Below are positions 24,694-35,723 of a DNA stretch of 51,990 bases, in pieces. The notes beneath the pieces were generated by a model that was not told where the DNA came from, made no database searches, and saw only the letters and a list, made by a program, of their open reading frames with translations. The stretch comes from Seongchinamella sediminis (GTDB lineage: Bacteria > Pseudomonadota > Gammaproteobacteria > Pseudomonadales > Halieaceae), in assembly GCF_003457605.1 (NCBI RefSeq), contig NZ_QRAN01000023.1, positions 1-51,990 of the forward strand, read 5' to 3'. The translations under genes and the position numbers were made by a program. Position 1 is the first letter of the stretch. Every line of letters begins with the position of its first letter.

Positions 24694-24909
24694 GTGGCGG
24701 CGGATAGCAAACAGTGCAGCGAGTGGCATTTCCAGGCGGAGGACAGTTTCTGCGCCCGCATGCAGGCCCAGTGTGAAGAAATAAGGGCCTACCAGCAGCA
24801 GGTTATGCGCAGTGGAGAGCGAACACTCAGCCTGGACCAGGCCGCGGAAGAGTGGATTGCACGCTACGCCGAGAGTTTCTCCGCCCAATGGCACAATCAC
24901 CAACCCTGA
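24694..24909 (+). CDS. small protein of unknown function
   Basis: This 71-residue protein starts at GTG 24694, with GAGG (24684-24687) 6 nt upstream. It is polar and helical, with two cysteines in CSEWHFQAEDSFCARM and a C-terminal AAEEWIARYAESFSAQW block. No signal peptide or family was recognised. The CRP-like site and a good ribosome binding site support expression, and the DUF1330-type gene follows at 127 nt. Confidence 0.55.
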   Translation: MAADSKQCSEWHFQAEDSFCARMQAQCEEIRAYQQQVMRSGERTLSLDQAAEEWIARYAESFSAQWHNHQP

Positions 24910-25035
24910 GGGGCCGCCCTGCCCCGCTTGCTCTCTACCGTGCCAGCTGCGCGCCCATTTGACTCCGTCCTTGTGTCGAGCTACAAAGGGGACAGCGATC
25001 CAGGCAACGATGCCCGGGCGGGAGAGACCAATACC

Positions 25036-25446
25036 ATGTTCAATGTACTGCAGCCCACCGGTGACCAGGTGCGGGCCTTTCGCGATCGCGCCACCGGCGA
25101 ACCCATCGCCATGCTCAACCTGCTCAAGTTCAAGGACAAGGCCGAGTACGAAGATGGCCGGCCCTGCGATCTTTCCGGCATGGAGGCCTACCAGCTCTAC
25201 GCCGCCGCCTTTCGCGACATCATGGAGCCCAGGGGGGTCCGCATTCTCTATACCGGGGAAGTCCGGGGCCTGCTCATCGGCGGCGGCGAGGACCTGTGGG
25301 ACGAGGTGGCCATCATCCAGTACCCCTCTACCCAGGTGATGCTGGACATGCTCCGCGACGAGACCTACCAGCAGGCCCAGCAACACCGCGCCGCCGGACT
25401 GGAGGGCCAGCTGTTGATTGAATGCGGTTCGGGTAATACGTTTTAA
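25036..25446 (+). CDS. DUF1330-like protein
   Basis: This 136-residue protein starts at ATG 25036, where the conserved part begins (MFNVLQPTGDQV), with GGAG at 25021. Longer in-frame starts add unconserved sequence. AMLNLLKFKDKAEYEDG and the closing YPSTQVMLDMLRDETYQQAQQHRAAGL match DUF1330, small ferredoxin-like-fold dimers. The function is unknown. It lies 71 nt before the aldo/keto reductase gene. Confidence 0.82.
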   Translation: MFNVLQPTGDQVRAFRDRATGEPIAMLNLLKFKDKAEYEDGRPCDLSGMEAYQLYAAAFRDIMEPRGVRILYTGEVRGLLIGGGEDLWDEVAIIQYPSTQVMLDMLRDETYQQAQQHRAAGLEGQLLIECGSGNTF

Positions 25447-25517
25447 GGGGCTGGTTTCACGCTTGTTCTGCACACCGGCAAGGGCAGGTCCGGCGAGCGA
25501 CAACGAGGAGCAACGCC

Positions 25518-26486
25518 ATGAAATACAGGAACCTGGGCAAATCCGGCCTCAAGGTCTCCGAGCTGTCCTTCGGGTCCTGGGTGACATTCAACAAACAGGT
25601 TGATGCCGGCCTGGCGGAGCGAATGTTCGGCACCTGCCTGGATGCCGGGATCAACTTCTTCGACAATGCCGAGGGCTATGAAGCCGGCAATTCCGAGATT
25701 GTCATGGGCAAGGCGCTAAAGGCGCTCAATCGTCCCCGGGACAGTTACTGCGTTTCCTCCAAGGTATTTTTCGGTAGTTACAGTTCGCCCCTGCCCACCC
25801 AGTGCGGCCTGAGCAGAAAGCATGTGACCGAGGCCTGCCACCAGGCCCTGCAGCGGCTGCAGGTCGATTACCTGGACCTGTACTTCTGCCACCGGCCGGA
25901 CCCGGAAACGCCAGTGAGCGAGACCGTGTGGGCCATGCACAACCTGGTCACCCAGGGCAAGGTGCTGTACTGGGGCACCTCGGAGTGGTCCGCTGCGGAA
26001 ATTGCCGAGGCCTATGAATTCGCCCAGGCCAATCACCTGACCCCGCCGTCCATGGAGCAGCCGCAATACAACCTGCTGGACCGCGAGCGGGTCGAGATCG
26101 AGTACGCCCAGCTGTACGGCAGGTACGGCCTGGGAACAACAACCTGGTCGCCGCTGGCGTCCGGGGCGCTCACCGGCAAGTACCTGCAGGGTATTCCTGC
26201 AGACAGCCGGGCGGCGCTGCCGGGCTATGAGTGGTTGCGCGAGCGTATGGTGGAATCAGAGCGCGGGCAGGACCGCCTGCAGCGGGTGGCAAACCTGCTG
26301 CCGGTGGCAGAGGAACTGGGCACCACCCTGCCGCGCCTGGCCATTGCCTGGTGTCTGCTCAACTCCAACGTGTCCACCGTGATCCTGGGGGCGTCAAAAG
26401 TCAGCCAGCTGGAGGAGAACCTGAAATCGGTCGAAGTGGTGCCGCTGCTTACCGAACCGGTGCGCAAGCGGCTCCAGGCCATCTGA
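25518..26486 (+). CDS. aldo/keto reductase
   Basis: This 322-residue protein is an NADPH-dependent aldo/keto reductase of the KvBeta/YghZ type. The catalytic tetrad is visible: D49 and Y54 in FFDNAEGYEAG, K82 in SSKVFF, and H125 in LYFCHRPD. WSPLASGALTGKY and the late cofactor-binding LGASKVSQLEENL are also typical. GAGGAG precedes the ATG. It would reduce aldehydes or ketones; the substrate is not evident. It converges with the gamma-glutamyltransferase gene. Confidence 0.93.
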   Translation: MKYRNLGKSGLKVSELSFGSWVTFNKQVDAGLAERMFGTCLDAGINFFDNAEGYEAGNSEIVMGKALKALNRPRDSYCVSSKVFFGSYSSPLPTQCGLSRKHVTEACHQALQRLQVDYLDLYFCHRPDPETPVSETVWAMHNLVTQGKVLYWGTSEWSAAEIAEAYEFAQANHLTPPSMEQPQYNLLDRERVEIEYAQLYGRYGLGTTTWSPLASGALTGKYLQGIPADSRAALPGYEWLRERMVESERGQDRLQRVANLLPVAEELGTTLPRLAIAWCLLNSNVSTVILGASKVSQLEENLKSVEVVPLLTEPVRKRLQAI

Positions 26487-26509
26487 GGCGGACAAAACAG
26501 GCGACCACC

Positions 26510-28255
26510 CTAAGGGGCCGGCGCCAGGTACTCCACCTTGCCCTCGCGCCGCGGGTCGGCCGCTCCCTGCAGCGTATCGCCGCTGACCAGAATCATGTGC
26601 AGACCGGAATTCTCACCCTCGCGCTCCTGCACGTTATAACCACGGGCTTTCAGGGCCCCGGCGATTTGCGGCCCCGGTTCAACGTTGACCTCCACCCTGA
26701 CCTTCTCGCCACGGGCGGTAATGTTGGGGAAGGCCACTGCAGCCTCGGGCGTCATGCCCCAGTCCAGCACGCCCACCAGCGACTTGAACACGTAGGCGGG
26801 AATGTTGTTGCCGCCGGGAGAGCCACTCACCAGCAGCAGTTGCCCCTGCGGGTCGAATACCATGACCGGCGACATCGATGAACGAGGCCGCTTGTGCGGC
26901 GCGATCGCGTTGGCCTGGGGCTGCTCCCCGGGGTTGAACTCACGGGCGAAGTCGGTCATCTGGTTGTTGAGCAGGAAACCGCCCACCCAGCGGGAAGAAC
27001 CGAAGGGCGCCTCTACCGTGGCCGTCATGGAAACCGCATTACCCTCGCTGTCGATGACGGAAAGGTGGGTGGTGCCCGGCACTTCCCCGCTGCGGTCGCG
27101 GGACCAGATACCGGCCATGGACTTGCCGGCGGCAAAACCCAGCGGGTCGCCGTGCTCCGGGGTCGCACCGGGGGCAAAACGTTCGCTGGCCCGGTGCTCC
27201 AGGTAAGCGGGATCAAGCAGCTGTTCCACCGGCACATCGACATGGTCCGGGTCGCCGACAAAGTGATCGCGGTCGGCGTAGACCAGGCGCTGGGCATCGA
27301 CAAAAGCGGCGACCCTGTCATCCATGGACCCTGCATTCGCGGCCAGCTCCTGGTAGATGCCCATCATCATGACCTGGCTGATTCCCGACGAAGGGGGCGC
27401 GCCGGCACAGACTCGCAGCTGCTGGTATGGGCCACACAGCGAGGGCCTGTCCACCGTCCGGTAGGCGGCCAGGTCCTCCAGGCTGAGGCTGCCGGGGTTG
27501 GGCTGGGCCCCTGCCGCGGCAACCATCGCCTGTGCCAGCGGGCCGGTGTAAAAGGCGCTTTTGCCTTCGCTGGCAACCCGGCTCAGCGTATCGGCGTAGG
27601 CCGGGTTTTTGCGCAGATCCCCGGCCTTGAGCGGCTCGCCACCGGGATAGAAGTACGCTGCGGCACCCGGATTGTCGTCCAGCCGACTCAGCTCTGCCAT
27701 GCGCGGCAGGAAGCCCGCCATGCGTGGCGACACCACAAAACCCTCCGTGGCCAGTTTGATAGCCGGTTCGAACAGCTCTGCCCAGGGCAGCTTGCCGTAT
27801 TTGGCATGGGTGTCGGCGTACAGGGCGATCGCACCGGGCACCCCGATCGCGACACCGCCCTGCCAGGCCTCGAGAAACGGCATCACCTCGGCGCCAGCCA
27901 TAAACATGTCGGGCGTGGCGCCGGCGGGGGCCATTTCGCGCCCGTCATGCAGCACCAGGTCCTGCTGTTCACGCTGGTACACCAGCATGAAGGCACCGCC
28001 GCCGATACCGGAACTCTGCGGCTCCACCAGCCCCAGCACCGCGTGGGCGGCGATAGCGGCATCAACCGCATGCCCGCCGCGGCGCAGCATTGCCATGCCG
28101 GCGGCGGTAGCGTGCGGATTGGCAGCCGTCACCATGGCGCCCTTGTCCCAGCCCGGCTGGCGGGCAACGCTGTCTGCTGAGGGGCTCGAACAGGCAGTCA
28201 CTGATAGCAGGAGCAGCAGGCCAGCTGCCCTGGCGAGACGGGAAGTAAGTAGCAT
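26510..28255 (-). CDS. ggt: gamma-glutamyltransferase, lipoprotein-anchored
   Basis: This 581-residue proenzyme has the family landmarks: MVTAANPHATAAGMAML, GGGAFMLVY, and GTTHLSVIDSEGNAVSMTAT. Self-cleavage before T395 would give a large subunit and a small subunit with T395 as nucleophile. A SSRWVGGFLLNNQMTDF stretch and a GSPGGNNIP oxyanion/substrate site follow. It removes glutamyl groups from glutathione and related compounds. The N terminus ends with VTAC, a lipobox, so the enzyme is probably a lipoprotein rather than freely periplasmic as in E. coli. The ribosome binding site is weak. The gene is divergent from prc. Confidence 0.93.
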   Translation of the reverse strand: MLLTSRLARAAGLLLLLSVTACSSPSADSVARQPGWDKGAMVTAANPHATAAGMAMLRRGGHAVDAAIAAHAVLGLVEPQSSGIGGGAFMLVYQREQQDLVLHDGREMAPAGATPDMFMAGAEVMPFLEAWQGGVAIGVPGAIALYADTHAKYGKLPWAELFEPAIKLATEGFVVSPRMAGFLPRMAELSRLDDNPGAAAYFYPGGEPLKAGDLRKNPAYADTLSRVASEGKSAFYTGPLAQAMVAAAGAQPNPGSLSLEDLAAYRTVDRPSLCGPYQQLRVCAGAPPSSGISQVMMMGIYQELAANAGSMDDRVAAFVDAQRLVYADRDHFVGDPDHVDVPVEQLLDPAYLEHRASERFAPGATPEHGDPLGFAAGKSMAGIWSRDRSGEVPGTTHLSVIDSEGNAVSMTATVEAPFGSSRWVGGFLLNNQMTDFAREFNPGEQPQANAIAPHKRPRSSMSPVMVFDPQGQLLLVSGSPGGNNIPAYVFKSLVGVLDWGMTPEAAVAFPNITARGEKVRVEVNVEPGPQIAGALKARGYNVQEREGENSGLHMILVSGDTLQGAADPRREGKVEYLAPAP

Positions 28256-28369
28256 GGAAGTATCCGTTGGCGTTAACAGCGTGCTATTAAAGCACGAACC
28301 TCCGGTGTCGAGGAACCGGCGGGGCCTACGGCCAGATCAGCAGGCGGGCAAAAATGAACTTTTCCGGCT

Positions 28370-30589
28370 ATGCTCAATCTCAGGAAAACGCCCCCTGCTG
28401 CCTTGAACCGCTGGCTCGCAGGGGTACACTTAGGGATCGCATCCCATCATGTAGTGGTAGATATAGTTTTGAGCATTTTTTCAGCCAAGGCGGCCAGCGG
28501 CCGCATCCTGTCCATCGCCCTCCTCTGCTGCGTTGTCCTGCCCGCGGCAGCGAAGATCGAATACACCGACAGCCAGCGCGACACCATTATCGAACTGGTT
28601 GACCAGCTGGAGCAGCGGCACTACGCCAAGCTGGAATACGATGACCGCCTGTCCTCACAGCACCTCGACGCCTACATCGACAGCCTTGACGGCAGCAAGA
28701 TGTTCTTTACCGCCGCTGATATACAGGAATTCCAGCAATATCGGGAGCAGATGGATGACCAGTTGCCGAAGGGCAACCTGGACGCGGGCTATGTCATTTT
28801 CAACCGCTTTCACCAGCGCCTGCGCACCCGCCTTGAGGCGGTCAATGAAAACCTCGAACAAACCGTGGCCGCCATGGACTTCACGGTGGATGAGTACTAC
28901 GAACTGGACACCGATGACCGGCAGTGGGCGCGCGACCAGGCAGAACTGGACGAACGCTGGCGCAAGCACCTGAAGAACCAGGTACTGAGCCTGCGCCTGG
29001 CGGACAAGCCCGCAGAGGAAATACCGGAAACCCTCAGCCGCCGCTACCGCAACCAGCTCAAGCGGGTTGACCAGTACAACAGCCAGGATGTGTTCCAGAT
29101 CTATGCCAACGCGCTCACCGAGCTCTACGATCCCCACACCAATTACTTCTCGCCGCGGCGCTCGGAAAATTTCAACATCAACATGAGCCTGTCGCTGGAA
29201 GGCATTGGCGCTGTGCTGCAGGCCGAAGACGAATACACCAAGGTTGCCCGCCTGGTTCCCAAGGGGCCCGCCGACAAGCAGGGTGAGCTGCGGCCCTCCG
29301 ACCGCATTGTCGGCGTCGGCCAGGGCGACGACGGCCACATCGAGGACGTCGTCGGCTGGCGCCTCGACGAGGTGGTGCAGCTGATCCGCGGCCCCAAGGA
29401 CTCCACGGTTCGCCTGCAGGTCATTCCGGCCAAGTCCAAGACCACCGACGAGCGCAAGGTGATCACCATCGTGCGCAACAAGGTCAAGCTGGAGGAGCAA
29501 TCTGCCCAGAAAGAGATTCTCGAAATACCCAACGGCGACGACACGCTGAAAGTGGGGGTGATCGACATTCCCGCCTTTTATATTGACTTCCAAGCGATGC
29601 GCCGCGGCGACAAGGATTACAAGAGCACCACCCGCGATGTGAAAAGACTGTTGCAGGAACTGCAGGAAGAAGACATCGACGGCCTGGTGGTCGACCTGCG
29701 CAATAACGGCGGCGGCTCCCTGCAGGAGGCCAACGAGTTGACCGGGCTGTTTATCGAGTACGGCCCCACCGTGCAGATACGCCATTCCTCGCGCCGGGTC
29801 TGGCGCGACGGCAAGCGGCTGAAAAGCGAGTATTACGACGGCCCGCTGGTGGTGTTGATCAACCGTCTCAGCGCCTCGGCCTCGGAAATTTTTGCTGGCG
29901 CTATCCAGGACTACGAGCGCGGCATCATTGTCGGTGACCGCTCCTTCGGCAAGGGCACGGTACAGACCCTGACGCCCCTGACCGAGGGCCAGCTGAAAAT
30001 CACCGAGAGCAAGTTCTACCGTATCTCCGGCGACAGCACCCAGCACCGCGGCGTGGTGCCGGACCTGGCCTTCCCCTCGCTATTCGACATCGAGGAAATC
30101 GGCGAGAGCGCCCTGGATCACGCCCTCAACTGGGACCAGATCAATTCCGTGCGGCATCGCCGTTACGATGACCTGAGCACGGTGCTGCCGCATGTTACCG
30201 GCCTGTTCCAGGAACGCAGCCACAACAACCCGGATTTCGTCTACCTGGAAGACCAGATCGCCCTGGCGGCGGAAACCCGCGAACTGGACCGTCTGCCGCT
30301 CAACGAGGAACAACGTATCGCCCTGCGCGAGTCCCAGAAACAGAAGGCCCTGGCCATCGAGAACAAGCGCCGGGTTGCCCGGGGTGAGGAGCCACTGGCA
30401 TCTCTGGACGAGGATGACGAGGACGAAGGCGCCGCGGACGAACTCGCCAGTGCAGACAGCAGCGACGACAGCAACGCCGGGGAAGATGAGGAGCCGGATG
30501 TGCTGCTCTCCGAGGCCGGTAACGTGCTGGTGGATGCGCTGGTGCTGAAGCAGCAGCGCTACGCGGCGAATGTGCAGGAAAAGAACTGA
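28370..30589 (+). CDS. prc: tail-specific carboxy-terminal processing protease
   Basis: This S41 protease has a PDZ domain (SLEGIGAVLQAEDEYTKVARLV onward) and the catalytic Ser/Lys pair S503 in RLSASASE and K528 in FGKGTVQ, 25 residues apart as in E. coli Prc. It degrades or trims periplasmic proteins with nonpolar C termini. The coordinates use the longest frame; the true start is probably GTG 28454 or TTG 28469, because a promoter (28403-28430) lies inside the longer frame and the signal peptide (ILSIALLCCVVLPAAA) begins shortly after. The acidic C-terminal tail (DEDDEDEGAADELASADSS) is notable. The downstream neighbour cysG converges. Confidence 0.93.
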   Translation: MLNLRKTPPAALNRWLAGVHLGIASHHVVVDIVLSIFSAKAASGRILSIALLCCVVLPAAAKIEYTDSQRDTIIELVDQLEQRHYAKLEYDDRLSSQHLDAYIDSLDGSKMFFTAADIQEFQQYREQMDDQLPKGNLDAGYVIFNRFHQRLRTRLEAVNENLEQTVAAMDFTVDEYYELDTDDRQWARDQAELDERWRKHLKNQVLSLRLADKPAEEIPETLSRRYRNQLKRVDQYNSQDVFQIYANALTELYDPHTNYFSPRRSENFNINMSLSLEGIGAVLQAEDEYTKVARLVPKGPADKQGELRPSDRIVGVGQGDDGHIEDVVGWRLDEVVQLIRGPKDSTVRLQVIPAKSKTTDERKVITIVRNKVKLEEQSAQKEILEIPNGDDTLKVGVIDIPAFYIDFQAMRRGDKDYKSTTRDVKRLLQELQEEDIDGLVVDLRNNGGGSLQEANELTGLFIEYGPTVQIRHSSRRVWRDGKRLKSEYYDGPLVVLINRLSASASEIFAGAIQDYERGIIVGDRSFGKGTVQTLTPLTEGQLKITESKFYRISGDSTQHRGVVPDLAFPSLFDIEEIGESALDHALNWDQINSVRHRRYDDLSTVLPHVTGLFQERSHNNPDFVYLEDQIALAAETRELDRLPLNEEQRIALRESQKQKALAIENKRRVARGEEPLASLDEDDEDEGAADELASADSSDDSNAGEDEEPDVLLSEAGNVLVDALVLKQQRYAANVQEKN
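28403..28430 (+). promoter_or_regulatory. promoter of prc
   Basis: TTGAAC (28403-28408) and TACACT (28425-28430) are separated by 16 bp. Transcription from here would begin near 28437 and exclude the upstream ATG. Confidence 0.5.
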
Positions 30590-30596
30590 GAAGACC

Positions 30597-30664
30597 CGGC
30601 AGGCGACTACCTGCCGTTCCCGGTCATGCCCCTGGCCGTTCAGTCATTCCGGCGCGAGCCGGAA
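30597..30664. terminator. two hairpins between convergent prc and cysG
   Basis: Stem 1 is CGGCAGG (30597-30603) with CCTGCCG (30610-30616). Stem 2 is TTCCGGC-GCGA-GCCGGAA (30647-30664), of the common extragenic palindrome type TCATTCCGGC. Neither is followed by a T-run; they may be a bidirectional terminator or a REP-like repeat. Confidence 0.5.
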
Positions 30665-30665
30665 C

Positions 30666-32048
30666 CTACTCCTCGCCGAACCAGCTCAGCTGCCGGTGCA
30701 AGCGCACCACGCTGCCGACGATTATCAGCGTCGGCGCCCTGGGCTGCTCCCGCTCCACAATCCCTGCCATGGTCGCCAGGGTGCCGGTGATGACCCGCTG
30801 CTCGTTTGAGGTCGCTCGTTCGATAAGGGCGATTGGCGTATCTGCACGCCGGCCGTTGTCCTGCAACCGGGCGCAGATAAGCGGCAGGCCCACCAGGCCC
30901 ATGTAAAACACCAGGGTCTCTGTGTCTGACTGGAATGAGCGCCAGTCCAGATCGCTGCTGCCATCCTTGAGGTGACCGGTGACAAAGCGTACCGACTGGG
31001 CGTGGTCACGATGGGTCAGGGGAATGCCGGCATAACAGGCCGCTCCGCTGGCGGCGGTAATGCCCGGCACCACCTGGAACGGTACCCGGTGCCGTGCCAA
31101 CAGCTCGATCTCCTCGCCGCCGCGGCCGAAAATGAAGGGGTCGCCGCCCTTCAGCCGCGCCACGCGCTTGCCTTGCAGCGCCAGGTCAACCAGCAGCTGG
31201 TTAATCTTTCCCTGCGGCACGGCGTGCTCATCCCGCCGTTTGCCGACGTAGATGCGCTCGGCGTCCCGCCGGGACATCTCCAGTATGCCCGCAGAGACCA
31301 GTCGGTCGTAGAGCACCACATCGGCACTCTGCAGCAGGCGAACGGCCTTGAAGGTCATCAAATCCGGGTCGCCGGGGCCGGCGCCAATCAGGTAGACCTC
31401 GCCGTTGTGGTGTGCTGAGGTATCCTGCAGCAGCTGCTCCAGCAGCGCTTCCGCCCGGGCCTCCCTGCCGCCCATGACCTGCTCCGCCACAGCGCCCTCC
31501 ATGACCTGCTCCCAGAACAGCCGCCGGGGTGTCTCCTCTGGAATGGCCGCCTTGACGCGATCACGAACGCGCCCGGCAAATTGCGCCAGGCGACCGTAGG
31601 CAGCCGGCACCATGGCCTCGATTTTGCGTCTGAGCTGCCGCGCCAGCACCGGGCTGCGGCCGGATGAGCTGATGGCAATCAACAGCGGATCACGGTCGAC
31701 GATGGACGGAAAAATAAAAGTGCACAGGTCGGGAGAATCGACCACGTTAACCGGCAGGTTGAGGGCCCGGGCATCGGCATGGACCTGCTCGTTGACCGCC
31801 CGATCAGGGGTCGCGGCGACCACCAGCATGCGCCCGTGCAGGTCCGACTCGCGGTAGCGGGATTGCTGCCAGTTACCGCCGTGTTCAGCCAGCAGCTGCT
31901 CCAGCTCAGGCGTAATCTCCGGCGCCACCACGGTGAGACTGGCCCCGGCGCGCAGCAACAAGCGGGCCTTACGGGTGGCCACGGTGCCCCCGCCCACCAG
32001 CACTACCGGCGCATTGCGAACCTGCAGGCAGACGGGCAGGTACTGCAT
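30666..32048 (-). CDS. cysG: siroheme synthase (precorrin-2 dehydrogenase/ferrochelatase and uroporphyrinogen-III methyltransferase)
   Basis: This 460-residue fusion starts at ATG 32048, one base after the serS stop. The N-terminal part ([18 protein letters not shown]) is the NAD-dependent dehydrogenase/ferrochelatase, and the C-terminal part from V218 ([18 protein letters not shown], later [16 protein letters not shown]) is the SAM-dependent methyltransferase. Together they convert uroporphyrinogen III to siroheme for sulfite and nitrite reductases. The length agrees with E. coli CysG (457). Translational coupling to serS is likely, as seen in Pseudomonas. Confidence 0.96.
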   Translation of the reverse strand: MQYLPVCLQVRNAPVVLVGGGTVATRKARLLLRAGASLTVVAPEITPELEQLLAEHGGNWQQSRYRESDLHGRMLVVAATPDRAVNEQVHADARALNLPVNVVDSPDLCTFIFPSIVDRDPLLIAISSSGRSPVLARQLRRKIEAMVPAAYGRLAQFAGRVRDRVKAAIPEETPRRLFWEQVMEGAVAEQVMGGREARAEALLEQLLQDTSAHHNGEVYLIGAGPGDPDLMTFKAVRLLQSADVVLYDRLVSAGILEMSRRDAERIYVGKRRDEHAVPQGKINQLLVDLALQGKRVARLKGGDPFIFGRGGEEIELLARHRVPFQVVPGITAASGAACYAGIPLTHRDHAQSVRFVTGHLKDGSSDLDWRSFQSDTETLVFYMGLVGLPLICARLQDNGRRADTPIALIERATSNEQRVITGTLATMAGIVEREQPRAPTLIIVGSVVRLHRQLSWFGEE

Positions 32049-32049
32049 G

Positions 32050-33769
<1,720 letters not shown>

Positions 33770-33786
33770 CCGTACCGGGAAGTGCT

Positions 33787-35100
33787 TCAGTCGTAGCGGC
33801 GTATTGTACTGCTTTTGTCCCGCCCGCGCAGGTACTCCAGCTTGTCGCCAATCTTCTTTTCCAGCCCGCGGTCCACCGGATAGTAGTACTGCCGGTCCGC
33901 CAGCGCCGCGGGAAAGTAGTTCTCCCCGGCCGCGTAGCCCCCCTCCTCATCGTGGGCATAGCGGTAATCGGCGCCGTGGTCCATGTCCTTCATCAGGCTG
34001 GTGGGGGCGTTGCGCAGGTGCAGCGGAACCTCCAGGCTGGCGCCCTCTGCCACCTCCGACCGGGCCGCCTTGTAGGCCGTGTAAACCGCGTTACTCTTGG
34101 CGGCACAGGCCAGGTAGACGATGGCCTGGGCGATGGCCAGCTCCCCTTCCGGGCTGCCCAGGCGCTCCTGCACCTGCCAGGCGTCCAGGGCGATGGTCAG
34201 GGCCCGGGGATCGGCATTGCCGATATCCTCGCTGGCCATGCGCACCACCCGCCGGGCGACGTAAATCGGGTCGCAACCGCCGTCGAGCATACGGCAAAGC
34301 CAGTACAGCGCGGCGTCGGGAGCACTGCCCCGCACCGACTTGTGCAGAGCGCTGATCTGGTCGTAAAACAGGTCGCCGCCCTTGTCGAAGCGACGCAGCG
34401 AGGCCTGCAGCACTTCTTTCAGGGTGTCGCCGGTGATTTCGCTGTCTTCCGCCAGGTCCGCGGCCAGTTCCAGCAGGTTCAGTGCCCGGCGGGCATCCCC
34501 GTCCGCCTGGGCGGCGATCAGTTGCAGACTGTCATCGCTGGCGCGCACGCCACCGCCCAGTTCCGCCAGCCCGCGCTGCAATACTCCCAGCAGCTCGTCG
34601 CTCTCCAGGGAGCGCAGCTTGTAGACCCGGGTCCGGGACAGCAGGGCGTTATTGAGCTCAAAGGACGGGTTCTCGGTGGTGGCGCCGACAAAAATGACGG
34701 TGCCGTCCTCCACATAGGGCAGGAAGGCGTCCTGCTGGGCCTTGTTGAAGCGGTGGACCTCATCGACAAACAACACGGTGTCCCGCCCGGCGGCCTTGTG
34801 CTGTCGGGCCTGGGCTATCGCCTCCCTGATCTCCTTGACCCCGGACAGAACGGCGGAAATCTGCAGGAAGTAGGCGTCGGCGGCTTCCGCGGCGATACGC
34901 GCCAGGGTGGTCTTGCCGACCCCCGGTGGCCCCCAGAAGATCATCGAGTGCAGCTGGCGCCGGTCGATGGCCTCCCGCAGGGGTTTGCCGGGGGCGAGGA
35001 TATGACTTTGCCCGGCATAGCCGGCCAGGTCCACCGGTCGCATGCGGGCCGCCAGCGGCTGGTAACCGCCACTGCCCGCTGCAAACAGGTCACTGGTCAT
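33787..35100 (-). CDS. rarA: replication-associated recombination AAA+ ATPase RarA (MgsA)
   Basis: This 437-residue protein has Walker A GPPGVGKT (57-64), Walker [13 protein letters not shown], and the C-terminal tetramerisation part ([20 protein letters not shown]). It acts at stalled replication forks. ATG at 35100 (MTSDLF) is chosen over 35115; it overlaps the lolA stop by 11 nt, so translation is coupled. The length agrees with E. coli RarA (447). Confidence 0.96.
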   Translation of the reverse strand: MTSDLFAAGSGGYQPLAARMRPVDLAGYAGQSHILAPGKPLREAIDRRQLHSMIFWGPPGVGKTTLARIAAEAADAYFLQISAVLSGVKEIREAIAQARQHKAAGRDTVLFVDEVHRFNKAQQDAFLPYVEDGTVIFVGATTENPSFELNNALLSRTRVYKLRSLESDELLGVLQRGLAELGGGVRASDDSLQLIAAQADGDARRALNLLELAADLAEDSEITGDTLKEVLQASLRRFDKGGDLFYDQISALHKSVRGSAPDAALYWLCRMLDGGCDPIYVARRVVRMASEDIGNADPRALTIALDAWQVQERLGSPEGELAIAQAIVYLACAAKSNAVYTAYKAARSEVAEGASLEVPLHLRNAPTSLMKDMDHGADYRYAHDEEGGYAAGENYFPAALADRQYYYPVDRGLEKKIGDKLEYLRGRDKSSTIRRYD

Positions 35101-35713
35101 GGTAGAACAAGTCAACGCCCTCCGGGGGTACGAAGGCGAAGTCCGCAGGCTTCAGGGGTGCATCGGCATCTACCGCCAGCAATTCGATAAACAGCCGTTG
35201 ATTGAGTTTGTCGACCACTTCCATGGCACTCACCTGGCCGTCGACAAACACCAGGGTCAGTGACTTGAAGGCGGCGTTGCCATCGAGGGGCGCCAGCTGG
35301 AAGCGGCCCTGGCCGGTATTGGCAACCACAAAGTTTTCGCGCAAAAGGCTGCTGTCACCGGCGAGGATTTGCAGCGGCGACAAATCCTGTTGCCCCGCCA
35401 CCGGCCTGCGGGTCACCGTTTCCAGGTCGCGGTCGAAATGCCACAGGTACTCCCCGTCAGCAACGATCAGCTGCTTGTCAGGACTGTCAATTTCCCAGCT
35501 GACGTAGTGCGGTTTGAGCAGCTTGAAGCGCCCGCTGCTATTGCCGGTTACGCCACTCTCCCCGTCACCGTACTGGGTCTGGCGGAACTCGCCCTGCAGC
35601 TGCTGCAGGTCGGCCAGCAGCAGGATTAACTGCTCGGTGGCAGCGTTCCCGGAGCGGGCAATGCCAGCGACCAGGCACAACCCGAGGGCGAACAGGAGTA
35701 CGATTTTCTTCAT
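35090..35713 (-). CDS. lolA: outer-membrane lipoprotein carrier LolA
   Basis: This 207-residue periplasmic chaperone has a signal peptide (about 1-24) and the LolA pattern: [32 protein letters not shown] and [13 protein letters not shown]. It takes lipoproteins from LolCDE to LolB. It sits between ftsK (10 nt upstream) and rarA (overlapping), the order known from E. coli and Pseudomonas. Confidence 0.95.
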   Translation of the reverse strand: MKKIVLLFALGLCLVAGIARSGNAATEQLILLLADLQQLQGEFRQTQYGDGESGVTGNSSGRFKLLKPHYVSWEIDSPDKQLIVADGEYLWHFDRDLETVTRRPVAGQQDLSPLQILAGDSSLLRENFVVANTGQGRFQLAPLDGNAAFKSLTLVFVDGQVSAMEVVDKLNQRLFIELLAVDADAPLKPADFAFVPPEGVDLFYHDQ

Positions 35714-35723
35714 TGTTGGCTTG

